Source of the DNA: an uncultured Flavobacteriales bacterium
Lineage (GTDB): Bacteria > Bacteroidota > Bacteroidia > Flavobacteriales_D > Sanyastnellaceae
Assembly: GCA_913057815.1 (NCBI GenBank)
Contig: CAJXOV010000157.1
Span: forward strand, 1-5,964
Length of the DNA stretch: 5,964 nt
Direction: 5' to 3'
Both the position numbers and the translations under genes were made by a program. Shown here one piece after another: positions 1-5,922 of the stretch; the first letter of the stretch is position 1, and the number at the start of each line of letters is the position of its first letter. The notes beneath the pieces are model-generated. The model made no database searches and had not been told where the DNA came from. It worked only from the letters and a program-made list of their open reading frames with translations.

Positions 1-415
1 CTTTAAACTCACTATCGACAGGATAAAAATCAGAGGTGAATGTTAACTTAATATCGGTACTATCAGGAACAGAAGAATAACTAAGATGCCTATTCTGTTC
101 TAGTAAACAATCATATAGCATTTCATTTGATTTCAAAACTCCTATGTGATTCTCTATATTATTTTGCTTTGCAAAAATTCTTAATAAGGGTATTCTGATT
201 TCAGCTCCATATATATCAGTCTCAACATCTTTATTTATAAAGTACATGGCTGTGACATCATACCTAACAGGCGTTAGATTATAGACTACGGTAAAAAGTA
301 ATAAGCCAATAAAGACACTTATGATAAATAAATACCATTTTCTTCGAAGTGCTAACAGCCACCTAACGAAGTCAAAACCAGGTTTTACATATTGATGAGA
401 AGTCCTAAGAAGCAT
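1..415 (-). CDS. Wzz/Wzc-type polysaccharide chain-length protein, N-terminal part (runs off left edge)
   Basis: Reading the minus strand from the ATG at 415-413 gives 138 codons with no stop before the window edge, so this is the N-terminal part of a longer protein. A stop (TGA, 418-416) lies directly upstream in frame, which fixes the start at or after this ATG. Residues 1-26 are polar and end in a basic patch (LRRK, about 23-26). One membrane helix follows at about 27-47 (WYLFIISVFIGLLL...), then a periplasmic part beginning LTPVRYDVTAMYFI. The segment NNIENHIGVLKSNEMLYDCL (about 93-112) matches the 'N-IE-LKS' stretch of Bacteroidota GumC/Wzc proteins. This layout is typical of the Wzz domain, which sits in the inner membrane and sets polymer length, often in a tyrosine autokinase. 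Whether a C-terminal BY-kinase domain exists cannot be seen. It starts 11 bases after the glycosyltransferase stop, so it is very likely in the same operon. Confidence 0.8.
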   Translation of the reverse strand, partial: MLLRTSHQYVKPGFDFVRWLLALRRKWYLFIISVFIGLLLFTVVYNLTPVRYDVTAMYFINKDVETDIYGAEIRIPLLRIFAKQNNIENHIGVLKSNEMLYDCLLEQNRHLSYSSVPDSTDIKLTFTSDFYPVDSEFK

Positions 416-426
416 TCAGGCGAATG

Positions 427-1503
427 TTAGCATAAAGATGTTTTATAGACTGTTCTATAATTGAAAAAGGCATCTTGATACATTTCCATTGTGTGATGTG
501 TAACACTTTCAAGACTGTACTGAAAGTTAGTGTTCACACATCTTTCAGATAATTGCGCATACTTATCACTGCCTATTTCCAGAGCATTCTTTATAAGGCT
601 TCCTAGAGATTCACCACTATGTTCTTCATAAACGAATCCATTAATGCCATTCACCACCTGGTGTTGGGCACCTCCATCAGCATTAACTATAGCTGGAGTT
701 CCTGAGTAAATACTTTCTGTAACTACTAAACCAAATGCATCTCCTTTTGATGGAAATACTAAAAATTTTGACCTATTATACAATACCCTTAAGTCTTTTT
801 GATTCACGCTATTAACCACATTTACTTCCGCTAATTCTTTAACCCTTTCTACAGTGGCTGCTTCAGGACCATGACCTACAATACAAACTTTTGTTTCTGG
901 TTGTTTTAAGTTTTGCAACGCGTCTTCTAAGACATCTAGCCCTTTTACAGGAACAAATGATCCTACGACTAAAAGATCTATGTCTTTTTCAGTGAAAGAT
1001 TCTTTATAAAAAACACTCTGATCAACGCCAGCACATAATATCTTATGAGGTCTCACTTCTAATTTATTCCACATCGGCTCTAGTAGTGACTCCCCAACTG
1101 CTATAATACCGTTGAATTTCTTAATTATTCTTCTAAAAAGCATATTCTTCAACCCTTCACTAGGCATATCTTTGTTTATATCACTTCCATGAAATGTTAC
1201 AAAAGTTTTAGAGTAAGGATGAAAAAACCTATAAATGAGGGCTACAGGAGCTAGAAACCCGAAATAGTGGACATGTACAACATCGAATTTTTTAAACAAC
1301 TGTGGTATGAATCTGACATAAGCCAACAAATACTTCAAGTAGCTCAATACTTTAGACGTTGGAGAGTACGTCATATAAAATAGATTCAAAGTGTTTTCTT
1401 CACCATACTGCTCAGTCATTTTCTCAAACTGATTTTTTATAAATACTCCTGCATATGGATTAGTATCACTTGGATACATATTAGACACTACTAGAATTTT
1501 CAT
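427..1503 (-). CDS. GT4-family glycosyltransferase (GT-B fold)
   Basis: This 358-residue protein has the normal length and two-domain layout of GT4 retaining glycosyltransferases, which move a sugar from a nucleotide-sugar donor to a lipid-linked or oligosaccharide acceptor at the cytoplasmic membrane face. The N-terminal acceptor domain opens with ILVVSNMYPSDTNPYAGVF (3-21), a common GT4 start, followed by VVHVHYFG (75-82) and FHGSD (104-108). The C-terminal donor domain has LVVGSFVPVKGLDVL (178-192), with K187 in the usual phosphate-contacting loop, IVGHGPE (208-214), and FPSKGDAFGLVVTESIYSGTP (250-270). That last stretch is the EX7E motif, but its first acidic residue is Asp (D255) rather than Glu; E263 is kept. 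No membrane helix or signal peptide is seen. It lies in the leftward polysaccharide operon, 104 bases after the polymerase-like gene and 11 bases before the Wzz-type gene. Donor and acceptor sugars cannot be deduced. Confidence 0.92.
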   Translation of the reverse strand: MKILVVSNMYPSDTNPYAGVFIKNQFEKMTEQYGEENTLNLFYMTYSPTSKVLSYLKYLLAYVRFIPQLFKKFDVVHVHYFGFLAPVALIYRFFHPYSKTFVTFHGSDINKDMPSEGLKNMLFRRIIKKFNGIIAVGESLLEPMWNKLEVRPHKILCAGVDQSVFYKESFTEKDIDLLVVGSFVPVKGLDVLEDALQNLKQPETKVCIVGHGPEAATVERVKELAEVNVVNSVNQKDLRVLYNRSKFLVFPSKGDAFGLVVTESIYSGTPAIVNADGGAQHQVVNGINGFVYEEHSGESLGSLIKNALEIGSDKYAQLSERCVNTNFQYSLESVTHHTMEMYQDAFFNYRTVYKTSLC

Positions 1504-1572
1504 TTGTTTGTTGTTTTCTCTTACCTATACAGGCTTTTAGAGAAGATTGTTATTCTAATAATTCTTTTAACC

Positions 1573-1584
1573 TTGTAGGATAAA
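1573..1584. repeat. 12-base repeat TTGTAGGATAAA, copy 1
   Basis: The same 12 bases recur at 4361-4372. This copy lies in the 104-base gap between the polymerase-like gene and the glycosyltransferase, about 70-80 bases upstream of the glycosyltransferase ATG. Read in the direction of transcription it is TTTATCCTACAA. No TAnnTTTG box is seen in this gap, so the glycosyltransferase is probably read from the upstream promoter. Chance is possible in AT-rich DNA. Confidence 0.35.
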
Positions 1585-1607
1585 GACTATAAAAAAACAA
1601 TTAGATA

Positions 1608-2897
1608 TTATTCAGGAATTGTCTTCAGAAACTTCTCATCAGCCTGAATTTTATTATAGCCAAAAACATAGAAATATGCTATGACAATAGCTGTAGAAAC
1701 TGTGGGACTATTTAGTGCATGACCTGCAGTGAATGAATGAAAAATAAACAAGGCTAACATGGCACAAATAGCCATATCCCGGAATTTCCGACCATTTCTT
1801 AAAAAGTTTATCCCATTAATAATTAGCATAACTACAGGAAATCCTAGCATCATTAGTCCTGTTATCAATCCATATGAACCTAAAAAATCGAGAATATCTT
1901 GTTCAACTAATTTCCCCTTAGAATAAGTCTTACCTCCTGTAACTCCAAGCTCTACATACTTATGAAAGGCAAAAGAACCTTCTCCAAACACCTGAAGAAG
2001 CATCGGCCTGTTCTCGATTCTTTCGGTAGCTGCTTTTTCTAAATGTGCCCTAGCACTTTCACCTTCTCCTAGGACTTCAAATTTTTGAAGCATGTATGGA
2101 TACTCTTGAATTACATCATATCCTACTTTGATAGCCAAAGCTAGTAGAAGAAATAGAACACTTAAAAAGGTCGTTTTAAATGTAGAACTCATTCCCACAT
2201 TCTTTTTACCATAAAACATTGGTGCCAAAATAAATATCAGAAACACTCCAGCTGCTCCTGCTGAACCTGTTCTAGAACCCGTAGCTATTAGTCCTCCGAA
2301 GATGGTAAATGCTATGATAACTCTCAGAATTGAAATTTTGGCCATCATACGATACATGGCAGCAGCAAACGAAACTAAAAGAACTAGCCCAATATCATTT
2401 ACTGCAATAAAAAAGGATTGGACACCATAACTATAAATGTCATAAGATAATATTCCCACTCCTGTGATAAGTGAAAACACTAAGAATCCTCCACCTATGG
2501 CGCCAAACCACACCATTAGCCCCATTATATAGTCAAATGTGAAAATATACTTCTCCTGAATGTAAAGGAAGTATGCGAGTAAAAAATAGGGAAACATGAT
2601 TCTAGCTAAGAATTCAAATTCACTCTTTAAATCGATAAAGTCAGCGTAAGAATTCCAAACTAACCAACTCACACAAAACGAAACGGCTAAAAATGTACAC
2701 CAAATTTTTATTGGCTTATTATTTACCAGAACTACGAATGGCAGAGTTATTCCCATAAGGGCCAATCTATACATGGCACCAATAGATATATCAGCTCCAG
2801 CTACAAAGAATATTAAACCATTGAAAAAGTCGATTATTACAGGAATAATCAATATGAAAATGTTTAAGACCTTAAATAATTTGACTTTATCTACCAT
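1608..2897 (-). CDS. O-antigen polymerase/ligase-like membrane protein (Wzy candidate)
   Basis: This 429-residue protein is almost entirely membrane-spanning, with roughly ten to twelve hydrophobic segments (for example about 9-33, 43-58, 65-81, 98-113, 122-148, 160-181, 188-205, 212-228, 242-258, 343-363, 374-390, 398-413). Family marks are the ATGSRTGSAGA loop (205-215) and one large polar loop at about 259-340 containing RAHLEKAATERIENRP (283-298). After it comes VEQDILDFLGSYGL (331-344), which resembles the 'N-x-hL-x-EyG' stretch before the late helices in O-antigen ligase/polymerase (Wzy/WaaL superfamily) proteins. Such proteins work on the periplasmic face, either joining repeat units on undecaprenyl diphosphate (Wzy) or transferring finished polymer to an acceptor (WaaL). 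Position directly after an initiating transferase (4-base gap) and before a Wzz-type gene favours Wzy. Sequence alone does not settle polymerase versus ligase, so no symbol is given. Confidence 0.8.
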   Translation of the reverse strand: MVDKVKLFKVLNIFILIIPVIIDFFNGLIFFVAGADISIGAMYRLALMGITLPFVVLVNNKPIKIWCTFLAVSFCVSWLVWNSYADFIDLKSEFEFLARIMFPYFLLAYFLYIQEKYIFTFDYIMGLMVWFGAIGGGFLVFSLITGVGILSYDIYSYGVQSFFIAVNDIGLVLLVSFAAAMYRMMAKISILRVIIAFTIFGGLIATGSRTGSAGAAGVFLIFILAPMFYGKKNVGMSSTFKTTFLSVLFLLLALAIKVGYDVIQEYPYMLQKFEVLGEGESARAHLEKAATERIENRPMLLQVFGEGSFAFHKYVELGVTGGKTYSKGKLVEQDILDFLGSYGLITGLMMLGFPVVMLIINGINFLRNGRKFRDMAICAMLALFIFHSFTAGHALNSPTVSTAIVIAYFYVFGYNKIQADEKFLKTIPE

Positions 2898-2901
2898 TGG
2901 T

Positions 2902-4272
2902 TTAGAAAGCGTTCTCCTCTCCTTTGAATATATTATAGACTGTATAGAATACTATTTTCAGATCGAATAAAAGACTCCAGTTTTCTAAGTAATACACATC
3001 GTGTTTCACTCTTCCTTCCATAGCTTCATCATTTTCAGTGTTTCCTCTAAAACCACATACTTGAGCATGACCTGAAATACCTGGTTTTACTAAATGACGA
3101 ACCATAAATCGATTAACTATTTTCCCATAGTCTTCCGTATGCTGCAGCATGTGAGGTCTAGGCCCTACCACGCTCATATTCCCTATGAGAACATTTAAGA
3201 ATTGAGGAAACTCATCTAAACTGGTTTTTCTTAAAAAGGCTCCAAGTCTGGTTACCCTAGCATCATTTTTAGTGGCTTGAGTAGAGTTGGAATTAGTGTT
3301 TACAGTCATAGTTCTGAACTTGTAACACCTAAAAGTTTCATTATTTCTTCCACTTCGGTCCTGCACAAATAAAACTGGACCTGGTGATGACAGCTTAATA
3401 AGTACAGCCAAAACAGGAAACATAATTGGATAAATCAGTAAGATCACTATAGATGAAAAGAATATATCAAAGATTCTTTTTATTACACGATTGCTTAAGT
3501 GCTCAAGCGGTTCTTTTCTATAGGTGAAAACCGGAGTTTGATCATAATATTCAAGAGAAGTATTGCCACGCAGATATCCCTGGTAGTCAAGGGCAAAACG
3601 GAATCTTATCAGATTATTATCCGCAAAGTCAATAATCTTCCTCATAAATTCTTTGGACATGAAATTACTAGCATAGTAGATTTCTTCTACTTTATTCTCA
3701 TGACAGTAATTACTTAGTTCCTTTATATAAGTATCTGAATCTCTGGTAGGGTCATCAAATCGTTTTTTCAAACTATACCCTAATATTCGTTTTGTTTTGA
3801 AGAAACTGTTGAGGTCATTAGCTATGGCACCTTGTCCCAGAATAACCACATTCTTAGCTTCTATCCCATTGGGCATAAAAGTAAAAACACAAAATCTAAA
3901 AGCTAATCGAAAACCAATAATACAAAGTGTAATTAATAAAAAGGTTTGAAATAGTAGCTGCTCTGAAAAGTAAATAGTTTTAACAAAAACTAAATAACTC
4001 AAAATAAATGCTATGAAAGTAACTATGGTTCTAGTACCTGACGAAACAAGAGAGATTGATCTCTCTAAGTTTTTGACTAGATACGTTCTATTAATAAGTA
4101 TAGAGGTCAACCACACCACATTAAAGACAAACCATAAAGAAACTTCACTTCCAAAGGGATCATAAACTCCAACAGTGGAGTTAAAGAATGTCAGATGGAT
4201 AACTGCATTAAATATAAGAAGCTCGAATATGAGAAAACCTAACTGAATGAACTTGTAAATTCTATTTTCCAT
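2902..4272 (-). CDS. Polyisoprenyl-phosphate hexose-1-phosphate transferase (WcaJ-type initiating sugar transferase)
   Basis: The enzyme starts repeat-unit synthesis by moving a sugar-1-phosphate from a UDP-sugar to undecaprenyl phosphate. The 456 residues match the long WcaJ-like architecture. About four N-terminal membrane segments (about 10-30, 45-61, 82-102, 107-127) are followed by a cytoplasmic Rossmann-like domain opening VVILGQGAIANDL (142-154) and then the C-terminal bacterial sugar transferase domain (about 263-455). That domain has the hydrophobic membrane helix after KRIFDI (265-270), SSPGPVLFVQ (295-304), CYKFRTM (316-322), RKTSLDEFPQ (348-357) with the catalytic D353-E354 pair, VVGPRPHML (368-376) and YYLENWSLLFDLKIV (427-441). 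One motif departs from the usual: KPGISGHAQV (396-405) has His where Trp or Leu is common. The start is the first ATG after the divergent gap, and this is the first gene of the leftward operon. Glucose is the commonest substrate in the family, but specificity is not readable here. Confidence 0.93.
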   Translation of the reverse strand: MENRIYKFIQLGFLIFELLIFNAVIHLTFFNSTVGVYDPFGSEVSLWFVFNVVWLTSILINRTYLVKNLERSISLVSSGTRTIVTFIAFILSYLVFVKTIYFSEQLLFQTFLLITLCIIGFRLAFRFCVFTFMPNGIEAKNVVILGQGAIANDLNSFFKTKRILGYSLKKRFDDPTRDSDTYIKELSNYCHENKVEEIYYASNFMSKEFMRKIIDFADNNLIRFRFALDYQGYLRGNTSLEYYDQTPVFTYRKEPLEHLSNRVIKRIFDIFFSSIVILLIYPIMFPVLAVLIKLSSPGPVLFVQDRSGRNNETFRCYKFRTMTVNTNSNSTQATKNDARVTRLGAFLRKTSLDEFPQFLNVLIGNMSVVGPRPHMLQHTEDYGKIVNRFMVRHLVKPGISGHAQVCGFRGNTENDEAMEGRVKHDVYYLENWSLLFDLKIVFYTVYNIFKGEENAF

Positions 4273-4326
4273 TAATCTATTTAAAGTAAGATGCTAATTA
4301 CATCTCTCCATGAATACGAGGGTTAG

Positions 4327-4356
4327 CAAAAGTCATTCGTAGTACAATAGGTCCAA
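4327..4356 (-). promoter_or_regulatory. Candidate promoter of the polysaccharide operon
   Basis: On the minus strand TTG (4356-4354) is followed after 19 bases by GACTTTTG (4334-4327). This matches five of the six fixed positions of the Bacteroidota TTG / TAnnTTTG promoter with its usual spacing. Transcription would start near 4320, leaving an untranslated leader of roughly 50 bases before the sugar transferase ATG at 4272. Pattern match only. Confidence 0.4.
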
Positions 4357-4360
4357 GCTT

Positions 4361-4372
4361 TTGTAGGATAAA
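4361..4372. repeat. 12-base repeat TTGTAGGATAAA, copy 2
   Basis: This is the second copy of the sequence at 1573-1584, lying just upstream (for leftward transcription) of the candidate operon promoter and about 90-100 bases from the sugar transferase start. Both copies have the same orientation relative to the operon and both are intergenic. It could be an activator site, or chance. Confidence 0.35.
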
Positions 4373-4378
4373 TCGGAC

Positions 4379-4408
4379 TTGGTTCAGTTCTACTTCTTAA
4401 TACATTTT
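4379..4408 (+). promoter_or_regulatory. Candidate trmL promoter
   Basis: TTG (4379-4381), a 19-base spacer and TACATTTT (4401-4408) match the Bacteroidota promoter pattern at every fixed base except the final G of TAnnTTTG. A start near 4415 would give a leader of about 55 bases before the trmL ATG. It is back to back with the candidate operon promoter in the same 197-base gap. Pattern match only. Confidence 0.35.
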
Positions 4409-4469
4409 CTTTTTCAATAGATAAAGAAGAAATAGATAGTTTTACGGAACATTAGAATACTCTTAACCC

Positions 4470-4925
4470 ATGGGATTTAACGTAGTACTTATAGAACCTC
4501 AGATTCCTAATAATACTGGAAACATAGGAAGAACCTGTGTAGCCATGTGCAGTTCTCTGCATCTGGTTCACCCATTGGGTTTTGAAATTACTGATAGCAG
4601 AGTAAAAAGAGCTGGTCTAGACTATTGGCCAGATCTGGATATACATCATTATGAGAGCTATTCTGAGTTCTTAAATAAAAGAGACTCGAATAGCAGCTTA
4701 CATTTTTTTTCAGCTCAAGCTACAAGGTCTTTTTATGATCAAAAGTTAAAATCGGGAGATTATCTAATATTTGGAAAAGAAGCTGAAGGTCTTTCTGATA
4801 AAATTAAAGAAGAGCATTCTTCAGATCTAGTTAAAATTCCTTTTCCCGGAAAAGTCCGCTCCTTTAATCTAAGCAATGCTGTAGCTATGGTTTTAGGCGA
4901 AGGAACTAGACAGCTTAATATTTAA
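4470..4925 (+). CDS. trmL: tRNA (cytidine/uridine-34-2'-O)-methyltransferase, TrmL/YibK type
   Basis: TrmL is a minimal SPOUT (trefoil-knot) enzyme that uses S-adenosylmethionine to methylate the 2'-OH of the wobble base of certain leucine tRNAs. The 151 residues match the usual single-domain length. Visible motifs are VVLIEPQIPNNTGNIGRTC (5-23, motif 1 with N14, N15, R21), RAGLDYWPDL (47-56), YLIFGKEAEGLSD (98-110, motif 2) and IPFPGKVRSFNLSNAVAMVL (123-142, motif 3, the SAM-binding knot). These make the assignment firm for TrmL rather than the longer TrmH/RlmB enzymes. An oddity is GEGTRQL (143-149) where the Escherichia coli protein, as I recall it, has YEAWRQL. A run of eight T lies in frame at 4703-4710. 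The gene has its own candidate promoter and converges on the thioesterase gene with overlapping stop codons. It acts in the cytoplasm and has no functional tie to the polysaccharide operon. Confidence 0.93.
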   Translation: MGFNVVLIEPQIPNNTGNIGRTCVAMCSSLHLVHPLGFEITDSRVKRAGLDYWPDLDIHHYESYSEFLNKRDSNSSLHFFSAQATRSFYDQKLKSGDYLIFGKEAEGLSDKIKEEHSSDLVKIPFPGKVRSFNLSNAVAMVLGEGTRQLNI

Positions 4926-5323
4926 TTTTCAGGAAGCGTCTTAATTTTAGCCCTCCATTCTTCAGGTATAGCACATGTTTTTTTAGCAGAATAGTCAAAA
5001 CAAACAATTACTGTTTTCCCTAAAGTACATGTCTGCCCTGCATCATTAACAACTTCATAAGCCATCACTAAGCTCTTTGTTCCTAAAGACTCACACCACG
5101 TGTTAATAACCACATTATCTTTTAATGAAACTGGAGTTTTATAATCAATTTCATGACGAGCTACTAGAATCCCAGCATCTATCCAATTCCACTCTTCGCC
5201 TACTAGTTCTTTGAACCATGCCATTCTTGCCTGTTCAAAGTAACTAAGGTAAACCGCATTATTCACATGGCCCATTGAATCTATATCTCTAAATCTAACT
5301 TCTAATTGGTGACTTACTTTCAT
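4922..5323 (-). CDS. Acyl-CoA thioesterase, hotdog fold (YbgC/4HBT family)
   Basis: The 133-residue soluble protein is a typical single hotdog domain that hydrolyses acyl-CoA thioesters; the natural acyl group is unknown. The N-terminal motif is VRFRDIDSMGHVNNAVYLSY (9-28). D15 takes the place of the catalytic Asp of 4-hydroxybenzoyl-CoA thioesterase, and H19, N21, N22 and Y25 follow as usual, before the central helix FEQARMAWFKEL (29-40). Later strands are IDYKTPVSLKDNVVINTWCE (59-78), SLVMAYEVV (84-92) and GKTVIVCFDY (102-111). In many bacteria a related gene sits in the tol-pal operon, but there is no such context here. It stands alone between two plus-strand genes, overlapping the trmL stop by four bases and diverging from a membrane-protein gene. 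A perfect TAnnTTTG-type box (5373-5380, minus strand) lies about 50 bases upstream of its start. Confidence 0.88.
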   Translation of the reverse strand: MKVSHQLEVRFRDIDSMGHVNNAVYLSYFEQARMAWFKELVGEEWNWIDAGILVARHEIDYKTPVSLKDNVVINTWCESLGTKSLVMAYEVVNDAGQTCTLGKTVIVCFDYSAKKTCAIPEEWRAKIKTLPEN

Positions 5324-5355
5324 TCTTTTTAATATAGTCTATGACTTATTGATTG

Positions 5356-5363
5356 TACTTTTG
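5356..5363 (+). promoter_or_regulatory. Candidate -7 box for the small membrane-protein gene
   Basis: TACTTTTG is a perfect match to the Bacteroidota TAnnTTTG -7 box, and it would start transcription about 15-20 bases before the ATG at 5387. No TTG is seen at the proper distance upstream, so the -33 element is absent or divergent. Confidence 0.35.
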
Positions 5364-5372
5364 TCGAGCATT

Positions 5373-5380
5373 CAAATCTA
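5373..5380 (-). promoter_or_regulatory. Candidate -7 box for the thioesterase gene
   Basis: The minus strand reads TAGATTTG, a perfect TAnnTTTG match, giving a leader of about 40 bases before the thioesterase ATG at 5323. No TTG with a 17-23 base spacer is visible. It faces the plus-strand box at 5356-5363 across only nine bases. Confidence 0.35.
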
Positions 5381-5386
5381 ACTTAA

Positions 5387-5731
5387 ATGAGCAAAAGACT
5401 TTTTCTGGGAATATACTTTGTTTTCGGTTTGGCCGTACTTCTTTTAGCTGCAGCTAATTATTTCGGTGTAAGTAAAAACTTATGGTGGTTCGCTTGTATG
5501 CTGTCTGGTTCGATTTCTAGCAGTTACTGCTTTTTTTGGTTTAGAAAAAAGATTACAGAGGAAGAGTTTCTTAATTATATAGTATCCATTTTTATGATTA
5601 CCTCCTTTTTAATTTCATATGGATTGGCATTATATCAGGGAGGAAATGAGAACCTACCTGTCATTCTTTGTGGTATAAATGCTAGTATTTGGGTAATTTA
5701 TAGTGTTTGGTTGAGTAAAAAGCTCTCATAA
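5387..5731 (+). CDS. Small four-helix membrane protein of unknown function
   Basis: I do not recognise this 114-residue protein. It shows four strongly hydrophobic segments at about 5-25, 31-52, 63-83 and 91-110. Short charged stretches separate or end them: FRKKITEEE (52-60) between helices 2 and 3, and SKKLS at the C-terminus. Aromatic residues are frequent (NLWWFACM, CFFWFRKK, IWVIYSVW). With the positive-inside rule, the Lys/Arg clusters near residues 3-4, 53-55 and 111-112 put both ends and the middle loop in the cytoplasm. No catalytic or ligand-binding motif is visible, and the N-terminal hydrophobic stretch reads as a membrane helix rather than a cleavable signal. The ATG at 5387 is taken because helix 1 begins directly after it. 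The gene is alone in its transcription unit, with a -7-like box just upstream and a hairpin about 55 bases after its stop. Confidence 0.7.
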   Translation: MSKRLFLGIYFVFGLAVLLLAAANYFGVSKNLWWFACMLSGSISSSYCFFWFRKKITEEEFLNYIVSIFMITSFLISYGLALYQGGNENLPVILCGINASIWVIYSVWLSKKLS

Positions 5732-5785
5732 TCCCTTCAGTTTAACCCGCTATCACTCAATACACACCTGTTTAAAGCCCTATTT

Positions 5786-5810
5786 AGGCCTCAGTTTAGT
5801 GAGGTTTATT
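5786..5810 (+). terminator. Weak terminator-like hairpin after the membrane-protein gene
   Basis: CCTCA (5789-5793), loop GTTTAG and TGAGG (5800-5804) form a five-base-pair stem. G-U and A-U pairs can extend it outward, and it is followed by TTTATT. The stem is short and the T tract interrupted, so it would be a weak intrinsic terminator. Its place shortly after the only upstream gene supports the role. Confidence 0.4.
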
Positions 5811-5811
5811 A

Positions 5812-5841
5812 ACAAAACACCTTTTTTTTTCACAAAACACC
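5812..5841. repeat. Ten-base direct repeat flanking a T9 run
   Basis: ACAAAACACC occurs at 5812-5821 and again at 5832-5841, separated by nine T and one C, so the repeat has a 20-base period. It sits between the candidate terminator and the rightward promoter. No function can be assigned. Confidence 0.5.
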
Positions 5842-5861
5842 CCCAAATAGCGCTGTAACGC

Positions 5862-5891
5862 TTGACAGGCATAGGCTTACGCATATATTTG
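5862..5891 (+). promoter_or_regulatory. Strong candidate Bacteroidota promoter pointing off the contig end
   Basis: TTG (5862-5864, within TTGACA), a 19-base spacer and TATATTTG (5884-5891) match every fixed position of the TTG / TAnnTTTG consensus. Transcription would begin near 5898 and run rightward. No start codon with an open frame follows before the real sequence ends at 5922, so the gene it serves is missing. This is the best promoter match in the window. Confidence 0.55.
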
Positions 5892-5922
5892 TCACTATTA
5901 AAGGAAAATATTAATTAAATAC

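Noticed and set aside
1504..1607. Separate promoter or terminator between the polymerase-like gene and the glycosyltransferase
   Set aside because: No TAnnTTTG box on the minus strand and no hairpin with a T tract could be found; read-through from the upstream gene is simpler.
2773..2970. Plus-strand open frame of 65 codons
   Set aside because: It lies antisense to the start of the polymerase-like gene and the end of the sugar transferase gene, has no family resemblance and no promoter, and is explained as a shadow frame.
3499..3717. Plus-strand open frame of 72 codons
   Set aside because: It is fully antisense to conserved sugar transferase coding sequence, with no recognisable motif; a shadow frame.
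4407..4428. TTCTTT / AAAGAA inverted repeat upstream of trmL
   Set aside because: The stem is only six base pairs, nearly all A-T, in A/T-rich leader DNA; likely chance.
4703..4710. T8 run inside trmL as a phase-variation tract
   Set aside because: The frame is intact, the run is short for an AT-rich genome, and trmL is a housekeeping gene for which switching is not expected.
5849..5862. AGCG / CGCT inverted repeat just upstream of the rightward promoter as an operator
   Set aside because: The arms are only four bases long and there is no second copy, so there is too little to support a regulator site.
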